The position numbers were made by a program, and so were the translations under genes. A stretch of DNA of 64,000 nt, taken from contig CAJZBQ010000063.1 in assembly GCA_914767885.1 (NCBI GenBank), positions 248,001 to 312,000 on the forward strand, in the 5' to 3' direction. Source of the DNA: Blepharisma stoltei. Its lineage: Eukaryota; Ciliophora; Heterotrichea; Heterotrichida; Blepharismidae. Positions 44,671-55,840 of this stretch are shown here, one piece after another (the stretch's first letter is position 1; every line of letters starts with the position of its first letter). The notes under the pieces are model-generated. The model was not told where the DNA came from. It worked only from the letters and a program-made list of their open reading frames with translations, and did not search any database.

Positions 44671-45053
44671 ATTAAAATATGTGATGAATAGATGATTTCT
44701 TTGATAAAACAAGGAGAATGCTTTTATCACATTTTAAAATACTTTAAATAAGGATTATAAATGATTTAGATTAAAAGACTAGCTATTTTATATTTATTCG
44801 GAATTACAGCTGATTTTGGACTTTTAAGAAAATATTAATATAAAATATCTTAATTTTGAAGAAAATATTAAAAAGAATGAATTTAAAAGATGGCTTTTCT
44901 GTTAAATAAAATTGAAAAAGAATTAAAAATTTAGTCAATTTTAGCTATTTTAACTTCTGTAAGAAATATTTTTGATTTATAAATTATTTTGATTATTCAA
45001 AAAGCAAGTGGAGTCTTAAATTGAAATTCATTAGGGTTAGTATTAAAATACCC

Positions 45054-45386
45054 TAACTCGTCCCCCCTCTGTGAGCGAGCGAAATTATTGGAAAAATCCT
45101 TATTTTATGCTCAAAACCCATCCTCCATAAACGAACAAACATTTTTATAAAAAATTGTATATATAAGTATAATTTAACAGAATAAATTAATATTTGTTTC
45201 AAATTTTGCGAATTGGGATTTTTAAATTTTTGATAAAAAAATTTACTATAAAAATTTATTTTTAATTTTGAGAAAAAGAGAGAAATGCTGCTCATGCAGC
45301 GATAATAATAATAATATCTTTAATTTTTTTAAAAACCAAATTAACCTCCTCCGAAAAAATTTTGATAACTCACAGAGGTGAGAGTA
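45054..45386. mobile_element. MITE-family element in unit A (331 bp) with empty site in unit B
   Basis: Here ACCCTAACTCGTCCCCCC...GAGAGTAAGGTCC; unit B at 53961 has ACCCTAAGGTC without it. This is an exact TA-to-TA insertion. The element is mutated inside (a CATGCAGC hairpin and an ATAATAATA run near 45290). Confidence 0.9.
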
Positions 45387-45873
45387 AGGTCCATTCCTGG
45401 CAACTTCATTAGAAGATATATTGAAAAAATAAGCGAAATATTTACGAAGTCATATTTTTGAATGTAAATCAAAAAACATCTATATATTTATGCCGTAAAA
45501 TAATTAATATAAAATATAAAAAAGTACTAATATGCATAAACAATTAAAAAATTATCAATAAAGCATATTGCTTCTCATTTAAAGCTAATAAAATGCATTC
45601 AGATGATGAAAACACATTTATCGCCTCATATCAGAAATTCAATTTTATTAAGAACATTTACTATATAATACATTTTCAACAGTATTTATAAGTCAAAAAA
45701 TTAAGAAGTAGCAAAAGCAAGGATCATCGATTTTAAGATGAAATTTCCTGTAGAAGGTTGATTGTAATAATAGAAAACGCTATCTTCTATATAGGAAAGG
45801 CCTTTTACAATTTTTGCATTGCACTATTCTTATTTGATATTTTTTTTACATTTTGCTATTGCAATATTATTCC

Positions 45874-46078
45874 TTATCTGGAAATAAGGCGGCCGACAGG
45901 AAAGTCGCTGCGTTTTTTTTAGGGGCCTAAAAGTTGCCGTCATTAATTTTGAATCGCTCTGACAAAGGCGGTTTTGCGATTTTTTTGGGTGTTGGCGTTT
46001 GGTGTTGGTGTTGGTGCTAGCCTTTGCTTTTGGTGTAGGGTAGGGTAAGTAAATTTTTTCTTCTTCTTATCTGGAAAT
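45874..46078. mobile_element. Insertion with 12-bp target repeat (193 bp) in unit A
   Basis: TTATCTGGAAAT occurs at 45874-45885 and 46067-46078; unit B has a single TTATCTGAAAT near 55593. The right end is a TTC run preceded by GGTGTAGGGTAGGGTAA, like the larger insertion at 47107. GTTGGTGTT repeats lie inside. Confidence 0.8.
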
Positions 46079-46170
46079 ATGCAGATTTCCTTAAAAAAAA
46101 CAGGCAAGCAATATTTAATGTATATTTTCAAATTAAAATTCCCTATTTACTTAATTGATTTTCTCATTAA

Positions 46171-46276
46171 TAGCGCTTATTTGAAGATGTTTTTTCCCAT
46201 TTTGGTCGGAGCAAATTATATAGTCGGTAAGACCAAAAATGGAAATTAAGTGCGAAAGCATCTCCACATCGCGCTA
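46171..46276. repeat. Inverted-repeat element downstream of IQ gene, unit A
   Basis: TA-flanked, with arms TAGCGC..GAAGATGTTTTTTCC and GCATCTCCACATCGCGCTA and an inner pair CATTTTGGTC / GACCAAAAATGG. The orthologous copy in unit B is at 55707-55811, so it predates the duplication. Confidence 0.75.
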
Positions 46277-47106
46277 TCCATTGGTAAAATGTATATTTTT
46301 TCATCAAGATTTATCGAGACTCAAATCTTTCATATTTAGTTTCAGGGATTACATCGAGCCCATATTTCGATATCGAAATTTTCTTGACTTAAAATTTGAA
46401 ATATACAAGTCTGATTCCTGAAAAATAGGCTCTTTTTTTAATTCTTCGAATTCATTTAAAGCTTTTTTCAGTACATCTTTACCATACTCTTTCTTTTTCT
46501 TCACAAAATCTTTTGCTAAAAATCTTCGAAATGCCCTTTGAATAATTGTGATATTTTCTGTGTGCAAATTTTTAATAGGCAGCAATAAATCTCTTCTTTT
46601 TTTACATTTTAGTTGGCTTATCAAAAATGACAAATTTTTGGAGATCTGAGGAATTTTTAATTTGAAAGAATGCTTTAATTGAGCTGGCAATGACTTTTTG
46701 GTTAAAAAGTTGTATTGAATATTACTTGGGATCGAGATGTTGGAGCTGATATCTTTCTTCCTTACTTTTTTTGAGGGCTGTATAAAGAAAAGTCGAAAAG
46801 TTTTTCTAAGCTTTTATTTAATTTCTTGATTTTTATTTTTTGGATTACTGGGCGCAGTGAAGATTGATTGGGAATTACTATAAGTGAGTCTTTAATTTTT
46901 GGATGCTTAGTGCCATAATATGCTTCAGAGATTATCAATCATTCTGAAAGCTTATTGATTCGCCATTCAGATGCTTCGATTTCACTCTGAGTTTTGTTGA
47001 AATTCTTTAATGCATTTGAAATAGACCCATAATCGAATGAATTGCCAGCTTTTTGTGAGTGGCTAAAAATAAATCTAAAATTTTGATAGCATTTTTAGAG
47101 GATTCC

Positions 47107-47728
47107 TTATACTTTCCAATTAAAATGGTGGTGGCAACTAAATAGGTCCTCGGCGACGACGAATCACCTTGGTCGCAAAAGTTACCCTATAGCCAAAACC
47201 AAGGTCCGGGCCCTTTAATTCTAACCCTTAGCAGACTTAGCGCTGCCGTATGGGGTGGGTAACCTTGGGAGTAAGCTGGTGTCGACTCAATGGCCAGAGT
47301 TTTAATTATCCGGAGGAGGTGCATAGCTCTCTGCGTGGTGGATCTGTCAGAAGGTCACCGCAGAGGAATTTGGGTTAGGCTGGCCTGACAAAAACTTTCT
47401 TCGTTAACTTGAAATTGTTAGCCTGGCCTGCTGTTGGAGCGGGTGCTGGGCGCTGATGTGATGTTAATTTGGAGTTGGTTTTATGGAGTTGGTTTGTAAA
47501 GTTGGTTTTGTGGAGTTGGTTTTGTGGAATTGGTCTTGTGAAGTTGGCTCTGTGGAATTGGTTTTGTGGAATTGCTGATTGTGAAGTGGAGTTGCTGATT
47601 GTGAAGTGGAGTTGCTGATTGTGAAGTGACGTGGAGTTGCTGATTGTGAAGTGGAGTTGCTGACTGTGAAGTTGGATGAATAGGATAGGGTAATCATAAA
47701 AATCTTTCTTCTTCTTCTTATACTTTCC
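47107..47728 (-). mobile_element. SINE-like insertion with minisatellite in IQ pseudogene (611 bp)
   Basis: Target repeats TTATACTTTCC at 47107-47117 and 47718-47728; unit B has the empty site (TCATACTTTCC near 57010). After removal the frame reads KGKYKESSKNA as in unit B. The left end AATTAAAATGG and the GC-rich body resemble other SINE-like copies. The right part is a minisatellite of about 20 bp (TGATTGTGAAGTGGAGTTGC) ending in a TTC run. Confidence 0.85.
47460..47690. repeat. Minisatellite of GTTG-rich units
   Basis: About five units of GTGGAGTTGCTGATTGTGAA follow shorter TTGGTTTTGTGGAGTTGG units. It lies inside the insertion at 47107-47728. The peptides it encodes in two minus frames (QLHFTISNSTS and similar) are products of the repeat and are not a gene. 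Confidence 0.85.
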
Positions 47729-47752
47729 TTTAAAAGAAAATTGATTATTCAT

Positions 47753-48649
47753 TAATATGGAAATTTATATTCATTTTATCATTTCAGAAATACTTTATAT
47801 TTTGTCATAAGACTGAGCATCCCCTTGCGTTTGCTTACCTGGTGGTATACTGGATAAGAATTCTCCTGGAAAACTGATAATAATAAAACGAGCCCAGGGA
47901 AAATTTTGTTGAATGAAATGTTCACTCACATCGAACTTTTATTATTACTTGCATGATACACCACAAAAATCTTGGATGCTTGCTTAAATAAATGAAGAAT
48001 AACTAATCTTTTTTAGAAATAGAGCATAAGATAATTAGATGAGCCCATCTGTCTCATATCATTGGCTATAAAGTCCCACCGATAAAGATAAATTCAGCTC
48101 AGAAGATTTTTCCTCTTATTAGCTAAAAAAAGAGATTTTCAATATTTTGTTAAATCAGGAATTAATTAAATTTGTTTTTATAAATATCATGTGCAAAAAT
48201 TACTATGAGATATCTTGCATCTTTTATTAATTATTTGACTTAGATGAAACAATGTCGCTTTCATAATATTTCATTTTCATATTTGAAACTGCATATTAGT
48301 ATCAGTATAAATGATATATGCCATTTTATAAATTTATGGAGAATAATAGGTTATAAATGCTAAGTAGTTAAAATCTACGAAGAAAATATTATTTTCAGGG
48401 TTAATCAAATATAAATCATATAAAGAAACGTTTAAAATAAATGTATGCCACATTTACTTGCTTCATAAATTATTGTTGCCAATATCATTGATGGTGAATT
48501 GTTCCTAATAGGATACTATATCTCAAGTTTTATTTATAATCAAAGCAATTTTGCTTAATATATTTTCAATCTAAATTATAAAAAAATCTGCAATTTTTAC
48601 TGACAAATTTAATATCATTTTCTGATGAGTTCTTTAAATAATATAAGAT
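47753..48649. other. Spacer between IQ pseudogene and kinase 4, unit A
   Basis: AT-rich. The parts at about 47940-48050 and 48500-48650 match unit B at about 57720-57830 and 59030-59120. The block CTGGTGGTATACTGGATAAG near 47840 has no counterpart that I could find in unit B. Confidence 0.5.
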
Positions 48650-48670
48650 GGAAGCCGTGAGTGAAATGTG

Positions 48671-51346
48671 ATGGAAGAAAGAAATAAGCGACCTCTACGA
48701 TTACTAATATTTTATAGCTATACACTCTTGTCAATTGGCCTATTATCTCGAATCTTGCATTTGATGTTTAATTGGTATTTTGACATCGAGCTTCTTCAAG
48801 TAGAAGTCGTAGGACTGCACTTCATAAACATTTTTCTTATCAAAATCTTCAAGAATTCCTCATTGAATGCAAAAATTCTTGTGATTTTATTCTTTACTGA
48901 GTCTTATAATTGCTTTTGCTTTTATGCATCCATAGTAAAGAGTGAAGACTCCAATATATTGGCAGTTTTCGCTATAATGCTGATAACAAGATTTCAGCTG
49001 CCGATTATTAAAAACAAGCTTTATTTTAATCTGATTCTTACCAAAAATTTATTGGTATGGTGCTTTATCCGAATAAATATCTTCCAAGATGCACAATTTA
49101 AAATAATGGAGATTAATTTTACATTAGGCACAATAATTACATGCAATATATGGCATTATTATAGGACGAATATATCCATTGAGAGGTTTAACCTGAGCAA
49201 GGAACTGGAAAAAAACCATGAAATACTGACATTTATAACAGAAGCTTTTCGGGATGGAATTATAGTACTTTCTGACGACCTGACAATTGAATTTAATAAT
49301 AAAAATTCTCTTATTTCTTTTCGAGCAATATATATGAAAGATCCTGAAAATTGGAAGATTAAACGCCCTAGATATTGTTTTATAAAAAATATATATTATA
49401 GGCATTTTTAATATATTGTATAATAATGGCTAATTAAATGATCTATTTCTATTGAAAATAGCATTCTAAAAATAATTTTAGCCTATTAAAAGTGATTTAT
49501 TTTCCAATATAAAACTATTTATATATTTGTAAATATAAATAATTAGCCATTTGTTAAAAAATTCAAACTACTTCTAAAGGAGTTAGGCTCCTGAACTGTG
49601 AAAAGACAAATCTATTGTCTTCTATATCGCAAATTGAATATTTTCAAGAAAAGAAATTGTCAGGGTATCCTACATCGAACTTGGTGATAGATGACATTAT
49701 GTATTGCTTTAATGCTGCAGATTTCTTAGAAAAGACTTTAGGCGTAAGTGTTGTAAATAGCCGTAATTTAGAGTGGAAAATTCAAAAAATTTCTTGATAT
49801 GATAAAAACAGCTTGCTTATTACTATCAGAGATGCAACTCAGATCATAAGACTTGAAAATTCAATAGCAAGCGATAATATGAAAACTGTCTTATTGAGAT
49901 CAGTTTCCCATGAACTTCGAACCCCACTTAACGCCATAATATATTTTACTAATGATATTTTGGAGAAGAAAAATTTAAATATCTCACTCTTCTCCCTTTA
50001 AAAGCGAGCAAAAAGGTTTTTAATATAAAAATCATTAAATTGAAGTCTATCGCTAGTTCTCTTAAATTTCAGACAGTTGCATCCTTAAAGTTAATTTTCA
50101 TAAATTAAAATAGGCTTTTCTTTTAAAATATTTTAATTAATTTTTAAAAAATTAGCCTATAAAAGTGAGCAAAAATTTGTGTTCACTTTTAAAGAGGCAG
50201 AAAGTCAGGAGAAATCGAAAAATTTAAAGCAATATCAGTTTCTTCACAACTTATGCTATCAATTATTAATGATTTGCTTGATTATTCGAAAATGCTTGCA
50301 GGAGTATTCAGCATCCATATAGCAACATATATTGAATGTTAAATATAATATAATTAAAATTTCTCAATAATAAATTCATTTTAAAGTCCTATAAAACTGA
50401 ATGTCGAGTAAAAGAGATAATAAAAAATGCTTGCGAGCTAATTCAGATGCAATGTAAAAAGAAAAAGCTAAAGCTCATTATAAGACTTGATGAAAAGATC
50501 CCGGATAGAGTTTACACCGATCCTTTAAGGCTTAGTCAGATCTTGCTTAATTTACTTACAAATGCTTTGAAGTTCACTATGAAAGGCTGAATCGAAGTGA
50601 TATGTCTGCTTGATAAAAAAAATCGCTTAAAACTTACAATAGAGGACACTGGAATCGGGATGTCAGAAGATTATCAGAAAAAACTTTCCTCTGAGTTTTC
50701 TTCATCAGTTTCTCCATCAATAAGTCCTCAAGGATGTGGCCTTGGGCTTTATGTTTCAAATTCATTGGTAAAAAAACTAGGGAATAAGCCTATTGAAATC
50801 CGTTCTGAGCCTGGAAAAGGTTCAGCTTTTATATTCAAAATCAACATTTTCTCTGAAAACCCATCAAGTGACGAATACGATGTTTTCACAGAAAGTCTGG
50901 TTGAAGAAAATTTAATTCGATATGATATGAATCAATATTCTATGAGGAGAAAAAACTTTGCTCCTTCAGTTCTAATTGTTGACGATAATGAATTAAATCG
51001 GCTTGTCCTGGGATCAATTTTATTACAATATCATATAGCATTCGATGAAGTTGGGGGTGGAAAAGATGCAATTAAAAAGGCTGTTGAGAGAGATAAGCTT
51101 GGATGTGGATACCGAGCAATTATTATGGATTGCGATATGCCAGAAATCGATGGCTTTGAAGCGACAAGAAAAATCAATTTATTATTTAGCAATCGAGAAA
51201 TTAATGAAATGCCAAATATTATAGCTTATACAGCTTTTACATTAGATGAAGATCGAGCTGCGTGCTTTGAGTGTGGGATGGTGGATTATTTAATAAAGCC
51301 TTCTACCCCTGAGAAAATAATTAGCACGGTTAAAAAATATTTATAA
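48671..51346 (+). CDS. Membrane hybrid histidine kinase 4 (three IESs, altered N-terminus)
   Basis: Removal of 272, 221 and 74 bp leaves 2109 bp, 702 residues, to TAA 51344-51346. It has N-terminal hydrophobic helices, then the PAS-like LTFITEAFRDGIIVLS and the acceptor His in VSHELRTPLNA. NLLTNALKF, EDTGIGMSED and GCGLGLYVSN follow. The receiver is VLIVDDNELNR with Asp in IIMDCDMPEIDGF. Compared with kinase 5, one base is lost near 48707. The ancestral start at 48650 (MEAVSEMWWKKEISDLY) therefore meets TAA, and translation would have to begin at ATG 48671 in the other frame. Either a new start is used or the gene is newly broken. Confidence 0.78.
49312..49585. mobile_element. IES in kinase 4 (272 bp excised)
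   Basis: Absent from kinase 5. Joining TA 49312-49313 and TA 49584-49585 (codon positions 3-1) gives aat tct ctt agg ctc ctg, that is NSLRLLNCEKTN, matching NSLKLLDCDKID in kinase 5. It is AT-rich with an internal inverted pair TAATGGCTAATTA / TAATTAGCCATT. Confidence 0.88.
49984..50207. mobile_element. IES in kinase 4 with TCA borders (221 bp excised)
   Basis: Terminal inverted repeats TCACTCTTCTCCCTTTAAAAG and CTTTTAAAGAGGCAGAAAGTCA. The kinase 5 sequence (acc tca gga gaa) shows that the correct join is atc TCA gga gaa, so TCA, and not TA, is the shared border. The total coding length is divisible by three only with this 221-bp loss. Confidence 0.82.
50318..50393. mobile_element. Short IES in kinase 4 (74 bp excised)
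   Basis: AT-rich. Joining TA 50318-50319 and TA 50392-50393 gives atc cat aaa act gaa tgt, matching att cat aaa gct gat tgt in kinase 5, which lacks it. Confidence 0.9.
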
Positions 51347-51840
51347 ATTGACTTAATTTCATTTATTAATTACTAAAAAATCATTGAATAAGCCACAGAA
51401 TTTTCTATAAGTTGGTAAAAATTAGCATACAAAGAATAAGCAACAATACAGCAACTTTATTATTAAAAATAATTAGCATTAAAACAAATTATGCAAAAAT
51501 TTTTAATAATCAAAATATGATTCCAATGCCAACTTTAATAATTTTTCTAAACGCAGATAATAAACTTAATTCAGATTATCAAGTTAAAAATTGGGTGTAG
51601 GCCAATTAATTAAGAAGATCGCTAAAACCACCTATCCATATTTAATGATAAAACTTTGAACTGTAAATATGAGCAGAATTCTCTCGAAATAAAGCATTTT
51701 ATTCTCAATTTAACAGCGAAATATGCATGCAGAATTTTTATTTTAGAATCATCTTTTTTCAATAGATAAAACAAAATTTTGTTAATTTATAAATCTCAAC
51801 CAAAGATAAAAAGCTAATAAAATTGAATAAAAAAATTCTA
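51347..51840. other. 3' flank of kinase 4, duplicated after kinase 5
   Basis: AT-rich DNA that matches 61921-62420 (GCCACAGA.TTTTCTATAAGTTGG and ATAAATCTCAA). It holds the empty site ATTTCATTTATTA (51356-51368) for the insertion at 61417. No gene seen. Confidence 0.7.
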
Positions 51841-51867
51841 AAAACAATTATTGCTATCGTTATTATT

Positions 51868-52890
51868 CTTTGCCTAAGCCAATCAGGCCATTTAAATTTA
51901 GAATGGAGAGCTCAAAAATGCTTTCGGATGAAGGGCAAGAAGCGATTTTGCTAACTGTAAAAGCGCAAATCCTTGGTGATAACAGATTGAAAAACGTGCT
52001 TTTAAGGTCAGTTTATCGTGAATTGAGACCCTCAATTAATGCTATCACATCTTTGTCAGATTCACTTATCAGTGAAAAAAAAATATTATGCAACGAAAAA
52101 ATTCTGCGAAATTAAATGTCATCTCATTTTCCTCAAAACTTTTATTTTCACTAGTAAGTGACTTATTATAATCAAATTTGGTATTCTTTCAAGACTATTT
52201 AGCTCCACTTAAATCTCTCTCTTGAACTAATATCTTATATGATATTTGGATTGCATGGCGATCTTATCAAGAGTATAACAGGGAAGTAATAAGTCGATTA
52301 TTCACAGCTGGACACTGATCCGAGAAATGGAAAAATAGTGTGCTTCAAATAGACCAACAAATTATATGGACCTTTTGCTATTTATGAAATCAAAACATCA
52401 GTAGAAATTCATGAATATGAAGAATTTGAGATTTCGTCATAGGATATCTTACCTGCACAAATAAAAAAACTTTAGCGAAATCTTAAAAAAGCAATACCCT
52501 CAAGTCTTGATTGTAGATGATAACGAATTCAACAGGATTGCACTTGAAGCTTTATTGAGTCATTATGGAGTTTTGTTTTAAGAGTCTTGTACTGGAATGC
52601 AAGCTGTAAAGAAGGTAAACGAAGTTAGTCAAAAAAAGAAGCCATTCAAATTAGTGATAATGGATGGAAGTATGCTAGAGCTCAACGGATGGGAAGCCAC
52701 AAAATAATTCATCAGCTCTACTACGAAGGCAAATTGAGATCTTGCCTAGTATTATTGGATACACAGCATTTGACTCAGACGCTGATGTATATTTGTGTAT
52801 AAATTCTGGAATGAAGGAGTGCCTTATAAAACCTTGCAGTCCTGAAATATTAACCGAAAAAGTATGAAAATATTTATATATGTAAAAAAT
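51868..52890 (+). pseudogene. Decayed kinase 3 copy in unit B
   Basis: It starts at the same breakpoint as the unit A copy (TTGCTATCGTTATTATTCTTTGCC). It keeps the acceptor region in mutated form (VYRELRPSINAITS; the His is changed to Arg) and then diverges from about 52170 to 52370. It resumes at LLFMKSKHQ.KFMNMKNLRF (frameshifted) and goes through the receiver. Stops and indels occur throughout. The ATPase domain is missing, as in unit A. Confidence 0.88.
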
Positions 52891-53064
52891 TAGCATACTA
52901 TAAATAATGCACACTACTTCTAAAATAAAGCTCATTTATTCAGATGATATTTAAATATTTATTTTTGCTTATCAGAAATTTCCTTTTGATATAAGCCATT
53001 TATTAATTAATATACTTCTATTGCATTTCTTGAAGAGAATTTACTAATTTTTTATGGTTGTACT

Positions 53065-53577
53065 TTACTCAGTAAGGAAGTTGCAGCAACAAAGAGCTGA
53101 TCCTAAAACCATTGATTTTAGAGTGGAATGTTCACCTTGGTTGCAATGATGGCAAATGCCATCCTTTATGTAAGAAAGTCTTTTGCATTTTTTGCATTTA
53201 GCAATTCTTATTATATATTGTCTTGCATTTTCTTGTCTCTCTGCTCTTGTTTTGCTGCGATTTATTATAGTTTGCAGGTTATCTGCAGGATTTTCTCGAA
53301 TGGTTTCTGCATGCACTAAATTGCATCCTCTATTCCAGCCATCATCAATTTGGCTATCGGAATCATCACTGTACGGCATTACAGCCCTTCCTTCTGGATT
53401 TTTGGCTTGTTTGCAGTTTCTTTCTCTTTGGAAATTTTCTTTAGGCTCAATAATATATTTTGCAGATTTTTTTGAAATATTTTTTTTGTGAGGATAATAA
53501 GGTGGATATGCATCTGGGCCGTCTTCAAAATTTGATGCAGTTGTGAGGCTTCGCTGAAAGATGCTTGGTGTTTCCAT
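53065..53577 (-). CDS. Zinc-ribbon protein copy C (intact)
   Basis: 170 residues from ATG 53577 (METPSIFQRSLTTASNFED) to TAA 53065-53067; the frame also stays open 20 codons upstream from a GTG. The C-terminal zinc ribbon has CKKC and CHHC separated by about 12 residues. A Lys/Asn-rich linker (HKKNISKKSAKYI) and RSKTRAERQENARQYI, a probable helix, precede it. No catalytic motif. Three copies lie in the window, always just behind a kinase 3-derived receiver end. Confidence 0.75.
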   Translation of the reverse strand: METPSIFQRSLTTASNFEDGPDAYPPYYPHKKNISKKSAKYIIEPKENFQRERNCKQAKNPEGRAVMPYSDDSDSQIDDGWNRGCNLVHAETIRENPADNLQTIINRSKTRAERQENARQYIIRIAKCKKCKRLSYIKDGICHHCNQGEHSTLKSMVLGSALCCCNFLTE

Positions 53578-53637
53578 ATTAAAATATGTGATGAATAGAC
53601 GATTTCTTTGATAAAACAAGGAAAATGCTTTTATCAC

Positions 53638-55706
53638 ATTTTAAAATAATTTAAATAAGGATCATAAATGATTTAGATGAAAAGATTAACTATTTTACAT
53701 TTATTTGAATTTGTAGCTAATTTCCGATTTTAAAGAAAATATTAATATAAAATATCTTAATTATGAAGAAAATATTAAAAAGGATGAATTTAAAAGATGG
53801 CTTTTTTTCTTCTAATAGAATTGAAAAAGAATTAAAAAATTAGTCAATTTTAGCTATTTCAACTTCTGTAAGAATTATTTTTAATTTATAAATCATTTAT
53901 GATCATTTAAATAGCGAGTGGAGTCTTAAATTGAAATTCATGAGGGTTAATTTTAAAATACCCTAAGGTCTTTGTCCTGGCAACTTCATTAGAAGATTTA
54001 TCGAAAAAATAAGCGAAATATTTAGTAAGTCATAAATATAAAAAATATTTTGAGTGTGAATCAAAAATTTCTAAATATTTACTGCCGTGAAATAATTAAT
54101 ATAAAATAAAAAAAGTGCCAATATACATAAACAATTAAAAAATTATCAATAAAGCATATTGCTTCTCATTTAAAGCTAATAAAATGCATTCAGATGATGA
54201 AAACACATTTATCACTGCATATCAGAAAATGCATTTTATTAAGAACCATTTACTGCATAATACATTTTCAACAGTAATTGTAAGAAGAATAAATTAAGAA
54301 ACAGCAAAAGCCAAGAGTAACCCTAAAATCATCGATTTTAAGATGAAATCTCCTCTAGAAGATTGATTGTAATAATAGAAAACGCTATCTTCTATATAAG
54401 AAAAGCCTTTTCCAATTTTTTAATTGCGCTATTCTTATTTGATTTCCCCTTGACCTTCTACTGCGATTAAATAAATTGAGCATGCTATCTGTAGGTTTCT
54501 TGTATAGTTCCTGCATGTAAGAGTTCATACTCATCATTCCTACCTTAATTGCTTACTTCACTCACGGAGGGGTTAATTTTGTTTTGTTAAAAAAATTTAT
54601 ATATAAATTTTATAGAATTTTTTTTTTCGAAATTAAAAAAAAATCTTAAATTCGCAAAAATTGGAAAGCAAATATTAATTTAATTTATAAAATTTATGTT
54701 TTTAAAAAGCAATTTGTCTAAAATTAAACAGAATTAGCACTAGATTTCATTATGCTAATTATCACGTATATATCAATTTTTTTTTTCCATAAAAATTTTT
54801 CTATTAAAAAAATTTTTGTTCACTCACGGAGGGTGGGCTTTTGGGCAAAAAATAGCGATTTTTCTAATGGTTTTGTTTACTCACGGGTGGGAGTTAGCAT
54901 TAATCTTTTCTTTTTTGGTATTTGAGTGTTTACTGCTTTTGACTTTTGGTTGGCAAATATATTGTAGATTTTTTATTCCGGTGTTGGCAAGAAGGGGTAT
55001 ATATTTCTGGGTATGCTTCGTAAAAGATATTTTGTTCAAAAGCTGTGCAATTGGGAGATTGGACGAATTGATCTGGCTTTTAAATGTTTTAGCTTTAAAA
55101 AGAGCTCTCTATTTTAGATTTGAGATAAAGTACTCTAGACAATATCTGTCTTGCTAGAAGCTTGATGATCTATAGCGATCTAAAGAGGTTCTGCGCTATA
55201 ATATATTGTTTTCAATAAATGATTTTATTCGGTAAAAGATTAGAAAATAGTCTTATTATAGATTATTAATATCTTAAAAATGATGATAAGTGATAAAAAA
55301 AAGTCAGGATGAATTATTTTAATTTGTCGGTATTTTCTTATTTTTAAGAAAATATCAATTTAAATTTAAAGAAAATATGTTAATGGAGCATTTTTGAAAT
55401 AAAATTTTAATATCCGATAATATAACTATTTCCTAGGATTCAGCTGCTTTATACTTCATGCATTAAATCCTTTTCTAAAGTTAGCCTCGTATAATTATTA
55501 AAATCTAGTGGAAACTAAAAATATATAACCGATAAGTTTCTCTTGCTTTCAGATATTTTTTTACATTTATACTATTTCAATATTATTCCTTATCTGAAAT
55601 ATGCAAATTTTCTTAAAAAAACAGACAGGCAAGATATAATGTATATTTTCAAATACTTAAAATTCCCTATTTGCTTAAAAAATCACTTATTGATTTTTCT
55701 CATTAA
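53638..55706. other. Spacer between zinc-ribbon and IQ genes, unit B
   Basis: The portion 53640-54440 matches unit A (44740-45850). About 1.1 kb from 54440 to 55550 has no counterpart in unit A and includes a MITE copy (54554-54896). The open frame near 54900-55157 (LIWLLNVLALKRALYF) is not supported by a homolog. A conserved flank resumes near 55550. Confidence 0.55.
54554..54896. mobile_element. MITE-family element, unit B (341 bp)
   Basis: TACTTCACTCACGGAGGGG at the left, GTTCACTCACGGAGGGTGGG inside, TTTACTCACGGGTGGGAGTTA at the right. The core is typical (AGAATTAGCACTAGATTTCA). The left terminal hairpin is half lost. Confidence 0.85.
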
Positions 55707-55811
55707 TAGCGCTTTATGTGGAGATGTTTTCCCATTTTGGTCGGACCAAAGTAGATAGTCGGTGATACCCAAAATGGAAATTAAATGTGAAAACATCTCC
55801 ACATCTCGCTA
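55707..55811. repeat. Inverted-repeat element downstream of IQ gene, unit B
   Basis: TA-flanked. The arms AATAGCG...ATGTGGAGATG and CATCTCCACATCTCGCTATT pair closely, with inner CATTTTGGTCGG.CC / GG.GATACCCAAAATG. It is a copy of the unit A element at 46171-46276. Confidence 0.78.
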
Positions 55812-55840
55812 TTCATGGGCAAAATGTATATTTTTGAGAT

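Larger units (their letters stand above)
46300..47752 (-). pseudogene. IQ-motif protein gene, unit A copy (frameshifted)
   Basis: It aligns with the intact gene at 55841-57044. The 5' codons MNNQFSFKGKY (47752) are followed by a 611-bp insertion, then KESSKNAIKI. Against unit B there are single-base or small deletions near 46395, 46610 and 46700 that break the frame (KVKKISI becomes SRKFRYR) and a 12-bp loss in PIEEWSFQ. The IQ segment IIQRAFRRFLAKDF is still readable. Confidence 0.78.
41780..51840. repeat. Tandem duplication unit A (about 10 kb)
   Basis: It has the same order and orientation as unit B at 51840-62420: a decayed kinase beginning ATTGCTATCGTTATT.TT, a kinase 3' flank, a zinc-ribbon gene (minus), an IQ gene (minus), kinase 4 (plus) and an AT-rich tail (CATTGAATAAGCCACAGAATTT). 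Unit B repeats each block with substitutions and with insertions present in only one unit. Confidence 0.85.

Noticed and set aside
47375-47752. Open frames encoding repeated QLHFTISNSTS-like peptides
   Set aside because: They come from a minisatellite inside an insertion that has target repeats and is absent from the sister unit.
54816-55157. 113-codon frame in unit B
   Set aside because: It begins inside a MITE end and has no counterpart in unit A or recognisable domain; kept only as a note in the spacer entry.
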